A stretch of DNA of 64,000 nt, from assembly GCA_003342895.1 (NCBI GenBank), contig PTFA01000271.1:1179252-1243251 (forward strand), written 5' to 3'. This DNA comes from Casuarius casuarius (lineage: Eukaryota; Chordata; Aves; Casuariiformes; Casuariidae). Positions 33,466-46,007 of this stretch are shown here, in pieces (the first letter of the stretch is position 1; each line of letters starts with the position of its first letter). The notes under the pieces were generated by a model that made no database searches, had not been told where the DNA came from, and worked only from the letters and a program-made list of their open reading frames with translations. The position numbers were made by a program, and so were the translations under genes.

Positions 33466-36400
33466 CACGAGATACAACTTTAGAGATTTATTTTACACTT
33501 GCAAATGGGTGGGATCTCCCAGGGACTTGGCCAATGGGATTCATCAAGTGACCTGAGCATCACCACCAGTCACTCCTCGCCAGCTGGGCATCTTCTGCAC
33601 GGATATTTTCCCCTCCTCTCGACATCCTTAATAAACTTTGGTGTACATCAGCCACACTTGTTGTTGGGAGCTCATCTGGGGCATCTCTGAACTTCTGATC
33701 TCGCTGGTCATTGGTTGCCTTTCCGCCTGACTTCACAGTTTAATTTTGGCAGCTCTTGCGATTTTGCGAACTGCTGTAGCCGCTGGTCATCACCGTCTCC
33801 AGATGGCCGGAGTTTCCTCTGCTGGGTGCAGCACCCGTGCTGAATTTCGTCTTACTTTAAAAGCTTTCACGGTCAATTCTGTGGCTAATACCTGCATAAC
33901 GTTGACGAGGGAAATTTTATTTTTCAGTCTCTCTCTCTTGCCACAGTTCACAAACTGTCTGTTGTGGTCACAGTTTCAAAAGCTGAATGACAAAATATGG
34001 GGAAATTCCTCAATTAAATTTAACTCTGAACTTTTGCTCCTTTGCCTCCCCTTCCTGCCCCCCCAAGAACAGAAATATCAGACGTAATTGTTAATGTTTC
34101 CCTCTGAATATTTTGAGCATTTTTTTCCTAAGAGAACTGAGATGATATGAAAGTTTTTAACTTATTTACAGAACATTAAAACAATCAAATGGTTTGTACA
34201 TGGAAAACTACAATATTTTCAAAAATCTTCACTACAGAAACAAAAGTAGGAAAAAAAAAAAGAAAGAAAAGAAATCATGTATTTTTCAGGCCCCTAAAGC
34301 CTAAAGAGGAGCCTGAAAACAAGAGCAAAGTCAAATCCATCAAAACAAAGTAGCAAAGATGAAAAGCAGATTTATCTTCAGGAAGGAAAATAAAAGTCAA
34401 AGGGAGAATCTTTTTTATTTTTATTTTAAATCACACAGATAATAATTCAGGAAAGCAACCTGTTTTGTTCCCCTTGTTTCCCCCCCTCCATGGCTCATCC
34501 AAATAGTACAGGCTGTAAACCTATCCTGGTTTTGTGGTTTTGGAGAATGAATGAAATATGAATCAGGAGCTAAATTAAAATGGATTCCAGCAGGAAAAAA
34601 TAGCGTCCATGTATCTATGCACCAACCAGATTGCATCTTCCAGCAGACGTGTATGTTTGTGTATACGGGGAAAGGGGAAGGGGCTGACCTATACCTCACC
34701 TGCTGTGCATCTTTTTTGCTGATGTCAGCACAAACACCAGCCTTCTGAGTAAAAGCCAGACGTACTCTCAGAAGACAGAGAATGTATCTTTTTTTTTTTT
34801 CTTCCCCCTTTGCTTTTTCCTTGGAGGAAATTTTGGTTCAAAGAATGTCATGTGGAAACATTTTCCTTGCTGCCTGTGCCAGGGTGCCAGGGAAGCTATT
34901 TCAGACTTGACATTCTCCACCCACACTCAGCCTGATAGTTCCTAACATCTGTGAATTGTGAATCCTGTAAACTCGCAGGGCTGAGCCCTGGCCAAGTCCA
35001 AGCAGCTTTCACTATGATAAGTGATATTCGCCAGGGAAAAGAGATTGGAAATGAGGGACATATTTATTAACTGAAGTTAAGGGCTCCCTCCCTGCTGGCC
35101 ACAGCTTCCTCTGCCCGACCTCCATAAGAATCAGCAACACCAAGCACCTTTCACTCCTAGAGTAAATGCCAAGCCTTATAGCCTGGATCAGCAGGGAGGA
35201 AATATGGAAATGTCCAAATCAGGCTCTGCTAGGGGAGAGAAGGATCACACCAGGGGTTGTGGCAACACATTTCAGGCAAGGAATATAGCTGTATCCCCTT
35301 CCCCTTCTGCTGTTCATGCCAGAGCCGTGCCTCTCCCCAGGCAGAAAGTGTCCTCAGGCAAGGACGTAACTCAGCTGAGATCATTAGGGGAAGGCAACGG
35401 TCCAGCATAGGCTTTCGGTCCACACTGCTAGCCTGGCTCTGATCTAGACTTTGAATAGCCATCCTTAACAAAGGATACAGATCAACAGCCCTCTCTCTGC
35501 ATAAGCCATTTGGGCCCTGCAAACAATAGCTTGGGCCTGCACGGAGCTGCTGAGCATGCCCATGCTCTTCCTCCCCAGGACTCAGTCTGCTGCCACGTCA
35601 TGAGTATGGATAAACCACCCAGCTGGTGAGGTACACATGAGTTTAAGGCTGGGCTCAGATCCTTGCTGCAGTTGTCGTGGGTATATTGCTAAGACCTCAT
35701 ACTTGCTGTTAAAGGCAGAGCATGTTTCCTACTAGACTTCAGCCTAAAAGGCAGAAATCTCACACAAAAGTGCTGCACGAATATATCTGGTCTCATGAAA
35801 TTCTGCACCACCCACCTCAACAGGAGCTCGGGAAGGGCCTTTCCCAGCCCTGCATGAACACCAGGGCCAAGACACCAGTAGCAGATGAAGGTTCGACAAT
35901 TCCCATCCTGAGATTCAGACCTGCTCTTCTGGTTTTGGCCAGTCTCTTCACCTGGCAGATGCCCAGATAACGCTGTGTGGTCAGATCATTAATCCCAAAG
36001 GCTTCGTGAAGTGCAGCAGCCAGCTCCTGGGTGCCTGCGCCCCCCGGTTTTTACACTGCACTAACTCTGTACAGCAACCAACATGCCAAAAACCCAAGCA
36101 TAGCCACACTCGGCAATATCCAAAGCAATTTTGCAGGGAACATTCAACATCAATGCACCTTTCAACGTGCTTGGTGCCTCGGACACATTAAGTACAAGTC
36201 TGTGACAGCCCAAACTACCGAGCCTGTGATTCCTGCTTTTAGTGCTGAACACGTCTAGCAGCACCTCAGTCAGGAAGAGGCAGTTAGTCTCTGGCTTGCA
36301 ATTCACACCAAAAGAATCTCTTCTCCTCAAAAAACATAAATTAATTTAAAAAAGAAGCACTGCATATTTGTAATGAGACGTAGTAGCTTGGGGCAGGGCT

Positions 36401-37943
36401 CTCTTCTCACTCACAAGGTACTGATGGGAGGGGGTGTCTAGCAAGGACATTTCCATAAAAACTTCAAAAGGGGCCACCAACTGCCCAAGATCCTTACCAG
36501 TCCTCATGCCTGGGGCTGGGCAAATGCAAATGGTTATTTGGTTTATTTTGGCAGTGCACACAACACCTGACTGTTTTTCCCAGAGAGCCGGACATTTTCA
36601 GTTTCCCACAGAAATCTGGACATGTTTTGAAATAGCTCAGAAGGTCCATCTTTTACCTTTCTCTGCTGGAAAATGGAGCTAGAGGAACCTACTGGTGACA
36701 GTCCTTAGAAACTGCCTGCAAAAGCCAGCACGTCTTCTAGTTTCTCCCCCACCCCAGCTTCCTTCCTTGCCCTGTGCTCACAGCCAACACTTTGCTGCAA
36801 GTTCCCGATAAAAAGCTATTCAGCATAAACTTAGGCAGAGATTATCAGCCATTGCAGTTAGGCTATGTTAAACTCCTCTCAGGTGCAAGGTGCTCCTTGC
36901 ATAGAACAGTCCGCAGTGGAAACACAAGCCACAGGGGGCTGAGGGTGTGGGCGAATTTTCAGTGCCCCATGCATAGGTTCTCAAGGCAAGCATTCACCAT
37001 TTGCACTGCCTTACAGAAAATCTACTGGATGGACAGGGAGATGGAGTCTGAGACACGAAAGAGCAAAGATTGCAGAGGGGGGTCTAAGTGCGCACGCGTG
37101 GGCTAGTAAGCTTCATCCTGGCAGCCTGGGAAAGTAGGCAAAAAGAGGCCTTTCCCCACTAGCCCAGAACTCAAAGACAGCCAGCTCAAGAGAAGGAGCC
37201 TGTGATACCCCAGGAGAGGCAGTGAACACCGAGGACATTTCCACTCAGGCTAGTACTAATCTGGTGGCAGTGAGCACATGCCTCTCAGAAGTGAGAAGGA
37301 AGCTGGTGTGTTGAAGATCTGTCTGGCCAGTGGATTTGCAGCCGGAGTCTCTAGCGCTTGCGTTAAGCAGGCAGCCCAGGGATATGTGGAGGAAGCATGT
37401 GTGTAGGTGGGCAGGAATGCAGGGCATCACTCCACCGCCGTTGTTTTTGTGTCTGGGGAAGAGAAACAGCTGTGGCCCACTCTCCCGTTACCCCCTTTAC
37501 ACACCCTCTCCTCCATTGCGGCAGGCTGGAGATGTGTCATATGAGCGCCTGTGAGGGCTTGAAATGACCACGAGACTCTGTTTTAAAGGAGGCAAACATT
37601 TAAAGCCTCACAGGAGGAGGCTGTTTGAGCATTACAATGGTCTCCCCACCACAACACACACTCAGCGTCTAGATACCTGCGTGCTGATCGCAGCCCTGAA
37701 CAAGGACAAAAGGCAGAGAGGGAGTTTACTGAGCTCCCTGAGTCTCCAGCTCTGATCTCTGGGTCTGGAGGTCAAGATGGCTTGAACTGAAGGAAGATGG
37801 GAAAGAGGAGATGCCAGCCTTGCTGTGAGCCACCTTTGCAGCCCCTGGCTTCAGGATTCGCCTGGGATCAGCCCCACCCTTAGACCAGGGCATGAACTGT
37901 TTCCTTCACAGCTTGGGATTTCCAGGGGAGTGGCTGTGGTCAT

Positions 37944-37990
37944 TTTGTTTTTTGTTGTTGTTGTTGGTGGTGGTGGTTTTCTTTTTTTTA
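37944..37990. repeat. GTT/GGT compound microsatellite with T runs
   Basis: GTT repeated about five times passes into GGT repeated about four times, flanked on both sides by T runs. Confidence 0.9.
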
Positions 37991-40364
37991 AGTTAAAATG
38001 AATTTCTTTTCAGAAGCAAAAAGTTTGTAGCATATATGAGGATTTTTTGCTAGAAAAAGTCGAAGAGAATGAAATAATTATTTTCAATAAAAAGGAAAGT
38101 ATCTTTAGCTTGATTATCTAAGGAAAAGTGTTAAATGATGTCAAGCACACTTTCTAATTTCAGCCATAGTTAACAGACAATTAAAGGGCCCAAAGATATT
38201 AAGGTTTTATGAGTTTCATGAGCAGAAGCAGGCAGAGGAGAGACATCCTCTTCGTGGCTCCAGTGAAAGGAAAGAGGCCACAGGAGTCTGACCCTCACAG
38301 ACGTTAGAAGATCTACCTGAAAGCTGTGAGAGGAATCACATCAAAATTCATGTTTTACTCCTCAGCAGCCTCCAGCCACCAGGGCTCTCTGGTCCCACTG
38401 CTGCAAACATTTCCCCTTCCCCTGCACTGAAACAGAAAGGACAGGGAGAATAGGGAACTGAAGATGCTGTGGCTTAAAAGAAGAAAACTGCAATTTCACA
38501 CGATCTCCTCTTCTCTCAATACCTTCTCTCTCCAGTGTAAACACAAACAGGTTAAAAAAAAAATACCATTGTTCAGTCTCCTCCTAAGACATCCCTGTGG
38601 CCTAATCCATGCTGCGAGGAGCCTACTCAATGGGCAGTGCGTGCCCTAGGCTGTGCTAGCATACAGCAGCGCAGTGCTCGAACACCAGCCCCTCCAAGTA
38701 ATCCCAGAGCGGCTGGCAGAGGGTGCAGCTGAGTGCTGGGGTGTACAAGGCAGCCTTGCGGGGACAGCACTGTGCAGCCATGAGGTTCACAGTCCAGAGT
38801 GTGCTCAGTCAGTGGCCATCTGCAATCTGGTGCTGGCAGAGGACGAGCCCAGGACTGGTGACAACTTGGCAACAAGTGAAGCAGTTTAACACAATCCTGG
38901 GCACATCAGAAAAGCAGCCGACAGATATTTTATTGTACAGTTCCCCACATCCTCATTCTCCAGCTAAGTCTGAAAATATCACTGCTAACACTATGGATTT
39001 GAAAATACACTCCAGCTATCAGCTAATTGCTGTACTTGATACTGGGCACTGAGCTCTGCACTGTCCTCATACAGACTGTCAACTGCTAACTAGAGCTGGG
39101 AAGAGACGAAGGAGACGGCACCACCAACGCATTCCTCACAGAGCAAGCTGAACTACTTTCAGAGCTGTTTCCTTGCCTCTGGTGTCTCCTCATGATGGAG
39201 TTTGGAGTCCATCGCATCTGTATTGTCTGAGCACCATCCGCCCTCAGTAACCTTCCATATAGGCTGCTGTCGTCCTTTACTGAGCTAATACGATCAGTTT
39301 CATGAGGCTCAAGCCACTTCCAGACCACTTGTCCCTGACTCAGCATGGTCTCAGACGACAGAAATTGCCAAGATTATGACTACGCTAAGGCTGAAAACCT
39401 GAAGTCATCCGTAGTCCTGCCTACATACACTTAGTGTTGTCTCTGCCTATCTGGCAGGACTTGCTGTAGCCCTCTGCCTGATAAACACGAACTGTTAAAG
39501 CCTTCAAGAGACTCAGAACAGCTACAACAGGAACTCCTGACTGGTCTTCTTTCTATTCCAACCCCAGAGCTTCCAGAGAAGCGCTTTCTAGTGTTCTCCA
39601 GTTGTCCCGCATATGTCTGGAGACTTCCAGCTCCAGTGGGGGATTTAGCCACCTCCCTTACTCAGTCCTGGCTTTTCAGTCTTCCAGTTCCTAAGGCTGG
39701 GACTGGTGCTAGGACTGAGACCAGAGCACACACCACAGCAGGCTGAGTGAGATCCTGCTCGAGTCCTCACACACATGCCAGCTCTGCACACTTCCTTAGG
39801 ATCACTCCAAGCCAAAGAGCCTGAGGCTGGCTTCACTTCTAACACATCAGCTTTCATATCTCAGGTCTGCGCTGAACTCAGATACCCACAAGATCCTCAG
39901 AGATGTACAGTTTCTTCACCACAGTCCAATTGCATGGCTATGGATGGCCCCTGCTCCAGAGAGGCTCCCACTGTGGAGGGCCACATGCTGTCATTTTTTT
40001 TCAAAAATGTGGACAATGGGAAGTTTTGCCCCTCATTTTCATCTGGCAGAATAGAGATGGCATGAAAGTGGGCCTGAAGCTGAACATGCATTTCAGTTTT
40101 CTCACCACTGAGAAAAAGTTACCAAAATTCTAACTGTAAAGCTTTAAAACCACGGGCCAGACTAATGCCATCAATGAGTAACAGAAGTGAACATTAGAGG
40201 AGTTTCTCATAGCTATTCCTAAATACCAGGGATCTTCTTTCTATGGAAAAGAAGCAGAAGGAGCCAGCTCAGAGGCCAACACCAGAACTCCTCTATCCCA
40301 AACTGGAAATGGAGCTCCAGTTTGCACCTCCATCTCCCCAACACACCACAGACAGTAAAAAACG

Positions 40365-40500
40365 GCACCTATGGTATTCATCTGTGTGCATGTAGGAGGA
40401 AAGCGAGGCACAGAGAATAGTGAACATAGCAATAGACCAGAAATGGGGCCAAAAGCAAGCTCTCACCCTGTGCTCTGCTCACCAGAAGCACTTCAGTCTC
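40365..40500 (-). repeat. MIR-like SINE fragment
   Basis: GGAGGAAAGCGAGGCACAGA, GACCAGAAATGGGGCCAAAA and CTCACCCTGTGCTCTGCTCA match the minus-strand MIR order ('gaggaaactgaggcacagag ... ggcagagccgggattcgaac ... gtgctcttaaccac'). Confidence 0.6.
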
Positions 40501-42394
40501 AGAAGAGCCTGCTTCATCTTCGAGAGCTTGCAGGCTGCTGTGCCTGCAGGAAACTCCCATCTTCAAGGCTGAGAGGGAGCAACAAATCTGCCAGACAGAG
40601 GGAATTTCCCTCCCTGACGTCAGTGCAGCTGCGCCATCGATTCAGGGCGTTTCTGAGACACAGCGGGGCCATAGGCCTCAGCTCGGCCTAAAGCTGGGTT
40701 GGGAGCTAGACTGCCCCGCCGGGGTGGGACAGGTGGTAACCCCGCTCCAGGGAGCCGGTTTGTATTGCATATCAAAGCCGTGGAAGTGGCTGTGTAGGTG
40801 GAAGGCTTGGCCTCCCTTTACAGCTGCCGTTCAACATGTCTGGCATTCTGGCGAAAACCGCGCCACAAATACACACAGCGTCATTGTAGCCCGTAGGGTC
40901 AAGCCCAGGTTGGATCCAGAAATCCCAGTGACTGTATCCTTATGGACGAAGTCCTGCCCTCACTCTGTTGTGGCACTGTGCAACTTGATGGTTAGCAAAG
41001 GATGGGAGGTCTGGAAGCACCCTGCGGTTTTCCTTCACTTTTCTAGCAGAGACTTCTAATTAGCCTCTCTCGTTCCAGACCTGTCCCAGAAATTTCTCAC
41101 ACTTTGCTGTTGCCTGTTGGTTTTGATATCAAAAGCCACACAGGTTGGTGAATGAGTATCACAGCTGTTTCTATCAGCTTCTGAAGTCCTGACTGCAGCA
41201 GAGAGCAGGGCTGCTTCAGGGTAACAAGCCCCCGCAGGAAAGGGAGGAGTCACAAGTGATGTGCAAATGGCCCCACCAGTAGAAAGGGAAGAACTGCTGC
41301 AGCACAATTAGCAGCACCAGACCAAAAAGAAATGAAAAGTTTGCTACTCATGAAGCAAGGTGAAAGTTTTTAGCCAGTTGTTTATGTGGAGACATTCACT
41401 TTGAGACAGTCACCAGCAAGGATGGCATTTACGGACAGCCTCAATGGAGGAAACAAAAATGTAGTGGACTGAATATTTCCGTATCTCTCATCTTTCACTC
41501 CCTCTAACTCTTCCTTGTGAGTCAGAGCTGAGGTGAATCTTAGTAACATCTTGCTGTGACTGCTGTCATCCCCTGGTGCTTCACATCTCCTGTATATTCC
41601 ACATACAAGGAGCAACCTCTGTGTCCTTTTGGCAATTTCAGAAAATAAACCCCGCACACAAAAGCACAGGCCTCAACAGAATTTCACATCTCCAAACAGG
41701 ATGCACCAAAAACTCACTGCTTGGCTGGCAGAACTCTAGTTCTCAGCATTAGGCTAAGTCTCTATTGCAATCCAAGCACAGCTCCTGCATGCATAATCAA
41801 GCTAGTGAGATTACAGCCAGTTCCAAGAACTAGCAACAATTAAAACAAAAATCCCCACAGCATTAACCACCAGCTATAGAAGCCCTGGTTGCAAACCTGC
41901 ACATCCTCTGCTGAAGCCTGTGCTTCCACACCTTCCCACCAGCAGCACCTGGCTCACCCAGATTAGCATTAGCATGGGTGTGTTCACACAGGTAGTAATT
42001 GCACTCCTGACTGTGCAGGAGATACACCCGGAGAGCCAAGAACACCTGCATTAGGGACACTGGAGTCCTTTTCAAGGCTTGTAGCTAGCAAAACAATACA
42101 GACAGAGCTCGCTCTGCTTTGATAGTTGGTCCATCCTCCTCCAGACATAGCACAAAATCCAACTAATCAATGATAGCGAAGTATGTGGATAATAAAGGTT
42201 TGGTGCCACTTAAGTAACACGTGCAAGTTAATAAAATTTTATATAGCCTTTTTACTCTTGGAACAGTTTTAGAAAGCTGAAGAGCCAGTCTTTCATGTCC
42301 TTACAGAGAAGATAATATGACTTCTAAGGAAACCATCTCTTGCATTCCCCCCATTCTTGCACTTTGATGTTAACAGCCAATATATGCAACCTTG

Positions 42395-42412
42395 AAAAAA
42401 AAAGGGGGGGGG
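42395..42412. repeat. A9G9 junction
   Basis: Nine A directly followed by nine G, a purine-only run. Confidence 0.9.
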
Positions 42413-44297
42413 CAGGAGATATGATCAAAACTCTGCACCTCACATTTTTTCAGAGTGAAGCTTAATTTCTGCAGTGACCCAACCTAAAGACCTTAGGTGT
42501 TGGGCCCTTAAAGAAGACAAAAGATTAATCTTCTGTCCAAACCTCGCGACTTGGCCTTCACCTTTTCAAAATGAAATGATTGCCCCATTGCCACAGGATA
42601 GCAGAAGTCAGTGTTGCTCTTCACTAGAAAACAGACTTGCAAGAAGTGACACACCACCTAGGTGATGCTGTTTGAGGTCTTTCACTTCCTCACCCAACTA
42701 GGCAAGGGTTATCTAGCAAACAGGCAATCCTACATCTCAGAAGCCGTCACCCAAGCCCTACTGCCTTGTCCCCAGTCAAACCTCTCCCAAGAACTGATGC
42801 TAGTGAAAGGTGCAGCGTGCAATATACTTGTCCACTTACTGTTTGCAACAGCTCTCTGCAAGAAACTACCTCTTGAAAAGCCCAGTGATGTAACAGGTGG
42901 GAGGCAGCGCACTTCTCCCATACAGAGAAAATGGATCAGTGTGAGTGTGCGTAACAGTGCCATCTGGTGATTCCTGTGACTGCATTCTCATCACTAGGTA
43001 CTTGTTGCAGGCAGCAGCCCTGATGCCTGCGCTGGTTCCCCAAATCTCCTGGCTCTTGTGGTTCTGGCTCCAAGGCACTTGAAGGATACATCTTTGTCTG
43101 GTGGGACTCTCCCTTGAGTGTCATTGCCGAGCGCTGCTGTTTTCATCTCATGGTGTGGCAGGTCAGACATCCTCAATTTGGGAGTAGGAACAAGGGGGTT
43201 TGGTTTTTTTGTTTTGTTTTTCCTCCTGCCTGCCAACTATCCTAAAGGGCCTGCAAGCATGAGCTTTAGGAAAGCTGAGCTAGGTTCTTCCATTCTCCAT
43301 CCTGTTACCATTGATCAAAAAGTTCAGCAAGCCAAATCCCGCCCTTTGCTTTATCTCTGTGGGCCCCTGGCTTTCCATTTCCTTCTCCAGGTTCAGTATC
43401 ACTCATTTAGAGACCCTGGTTTCTGTGACTGTGAAAACAGAATTTGGCTCTGTCTGACAGGGGTTCATTGGCCCTGAAGAACTCCCCAAAACGAGAATAT
43501 TTTAGTCTCTAGATCAACACAGATTCAGAACTGGGAAGCATCCAGGCTTTTTTAAGTGAAGCTTCTCAAGGGTAGGACTTTGAAGCATGGTACAAGTCAC
43601 TCAAATGTAGCATCAATTCAGAAGAGCTAAATGCTGCCCACCTCCTGCTGAAGGGTTCCCAGGCAGCATCCACAGTCCTGATTAACTCAGAAAAAAACAG
43701 CAGCTTTGGCAGAGCCCACCTCCTGACCACATGGACCATCATGACACCCAAAGCCACCACAGCTTGAGAGAGTGCCAGAGGGACACCCAAACTCAGGCTT
43801 GCACAAGTTACCACAGACCAGCATAGTGTCACGCGTTAGCCACATAGCGGTTACCATCTGCCTGGGTGCATATAATCCACAGCAGATGTAAGGTAAGCAG
43901 GGCTCCCTTCACCCTTGGGAGATGCCACCCACGTCCTCCTGGGACAGGTCCTCGTGGAACGGAGCCACAGGTCTGAGAAAACCCTCCACCTAATGCAGTC
44001 CTGCCCAGCCTGCTGGGGAGGAAGGGACAGGATGGGGAGACTTATCCAGACACTCTCAGGAATCTGTAGCCCTTGCAAATGCATCATTACTCTGCTAATG
44101 TACCCCCCAATATCCCGAGTAGAATCTTTTCAGTAAACCATCTGAGAAAATGGGGAAAAAACTAATATAGCCTGTTCATAACAACATTTTCTCTCATTTC
44201 TTCTCAGCCTCTGAAAATGGTCCAGAACAGAGCTCATTTTCCTTGTGGTAAAGCTCTGGCAGGTTGTATTACAGTTCCCCTCTCCCCTCCCCAAATT

Positions 44298-44320
44298 AAA
44301 AAAAAAAAAGAAAAAAAAAA
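44298..44320. repeat. A-rich tract
   Basis: Twelve A, a G and ten A. Confidence 0.9.
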
Positions 44321-44469
44321 TCACTTCCACTTTCTGCCAAGCTGTCTGGCACTACTGCTCACCCTAACACCCCTCTTCAGGTTTCTTTACCTAGTGCCAG
44401 CTCCTAGTCCTGTCTCCCGTCTTCCAGGAAATGAGAAACTTATTTACTTCCTTCAGATTCTGGTGTAAT

Positions 44470-44640
44470 GAGGTACCCAATGACCCATGCTTGAAATTGG
44501 TGTTAAATATGCATTAAATTATTACTGATAATACCATTTAAAACTGCTTTATAAATAAAATATATCTTCATCTACAAATACCTAATTAATGCCTCCTTTT
44601 AAATAACTTATCCTAAAGTATTAATAATCAATTATTAGGC
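44470..44640. promoter_or_regulatory. AT-rich block with homeodomain-type motifs
   Basis: Very AT-rich but not simple sequence. It has ATTAAATTATTACTGATAAT, CCTAATTAATGCC and a perfect inverted repeat TAATAAT-CA-ATTATTA (44622-44637). Composition of this kind is common in distal developmental enhancers; function is inferred only. Confidence 0.35.
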
Positions 44641-44924
44641 AGACAGGCTTTAAGAAAGTCTCCTCTACAACAGACTGCAACTTGCAGATTCTGTGCTGTT
44701 AAAACAGCTCATATGCCTTTTCACACGTGACTTCAAGTTCCTAAGGTTGGTGAGACCACACAATATAACTTAATACATAGCAATCAAAAATTTACACCCA
44801 ACCCTTTAATATAGAGCCATGTCCCTATGTAATAAGTGATTCAACAGACTTTCCCTGAAGTCCCAATTCCTGCAATTGAAGCTTAAGCCTAGCAAAGAGA
44901 GAATTAAAATTCTTTGGTTGCCAC

Positions 44925-44925
44925 N
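44925..44925. other. Ambiguous base (n)
   Basis: A single unresolved base call in otherwise clean sequence; an assembly or consensus artefact. Confidence 0.99.
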
Positions 44926-46006
44926 GAATCACTGGCTGCATTGGGTTATTTTACTGTGCATTAGACTTTAATTATAACTAAGCTCTAGCCATCTGTTCTA
45001 CTCCCTAATTATAGATGCAACAAATATTTCACAATTCCAACCGTTAAAAAGATCTAAGAGAGCTCAGTCTATGGTGCACAAGGCTAGCTTCACTAGGATC
45101 CTTTGCACTCTTCTTTCAAGCGTGGGGGAAAAGGAAGATGTACGCTTCATATGAAGTGCACTGTTATTATTAATCCCAACAGGCCTTTGCTACAGCAGCT
45201 CTCATACCTCTTGAAAGGACTGCAGAATTCCCTCTGCTTGGGCACAGAGGGCCACATTCATGCTACCTGCTGTTGCCTCTAACCCAGATGTTGCCACTAC
45301 CATGGGACAGAGCTCAAGAGGGGAATGAACAATTCAGATCACCTGTTACAGGCTCGTGCCCTAGGGAGGCAGTAGGCAGAGCCAGTTACAGTGTTTCAGA
45401 AAGGGCTTGGACAGATAAGCTCTGGTCAAGCTGCCCACCTTGCTTCTCTTGCCAAGGTGATCATTCTCACACCATGGGCATCCTACTAGGATAAGTCCAA
45501 GTGCTTCAGCTCTGTACCACTTCATGGACTAGCACCTCCAAGAAAGGTGGGTCTGTCCTTAGATATCATGTTGTGAACAGCAGCAGCAGAAGCACCCATC
45601 CTGTCCTACTGTCACTTCCTGCAGTGATCATCCCCCTCAGCATGGTGGATGGGCAGGGAGAGGGGTCTGATGAAGGGGTGCTAACACCATAACCATCCAG
45701 AGCCACTGCACAGCTGGCATAGCATGAGTATCACAACATGTAAAGCCTGGATCTGGCAGCCCTAGCTTGCAGGCAGCAAGAGCTCTTATAGCCAGAGGCT
45801 GTGCATGTACCTGCGCACACCACACAGGCAACTGCCTAATGTTTTATAATTATGCACAATACCACCAACCTACGCAATCCCTTGACCAACAATAAATAGT
45901 CAAGACACCCAGCTTCTGCCCAGAGAGCTCCACAGCTGTTACTCATCACAAATAGACTTTGTTCCACAGTGGTTGTCTCCAGCTGTGTTTGTGCCTACCC
46001 CTGCTG

Positions 46007-46007
46007 N
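46007..46007. other. Ambiguous base (n)
   Basis: A second single unresolved base, in CTGCTGNGGAGAGG. Confidence 0.99.

Larger units (their letters stand above)
33466..44440. other. Upstream flank of TP63, proximal part; no gene recognised
   Basis: About 11 kb upstream of exon 1. It holds two CCAAT-type motifs near the promoter, T-rich and A-rich tracts (34248-34270, 34789-34800), an AT-rich block at 37990-38230, a GTT/GGT microsatellite, a MIR-like remnant near 40365-40500 and an A9G9 junction (42395-42412). In mammals the next gene upstream is TPRG1, but I found no TPRG1-like peptide here. Confidence 0.7.
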
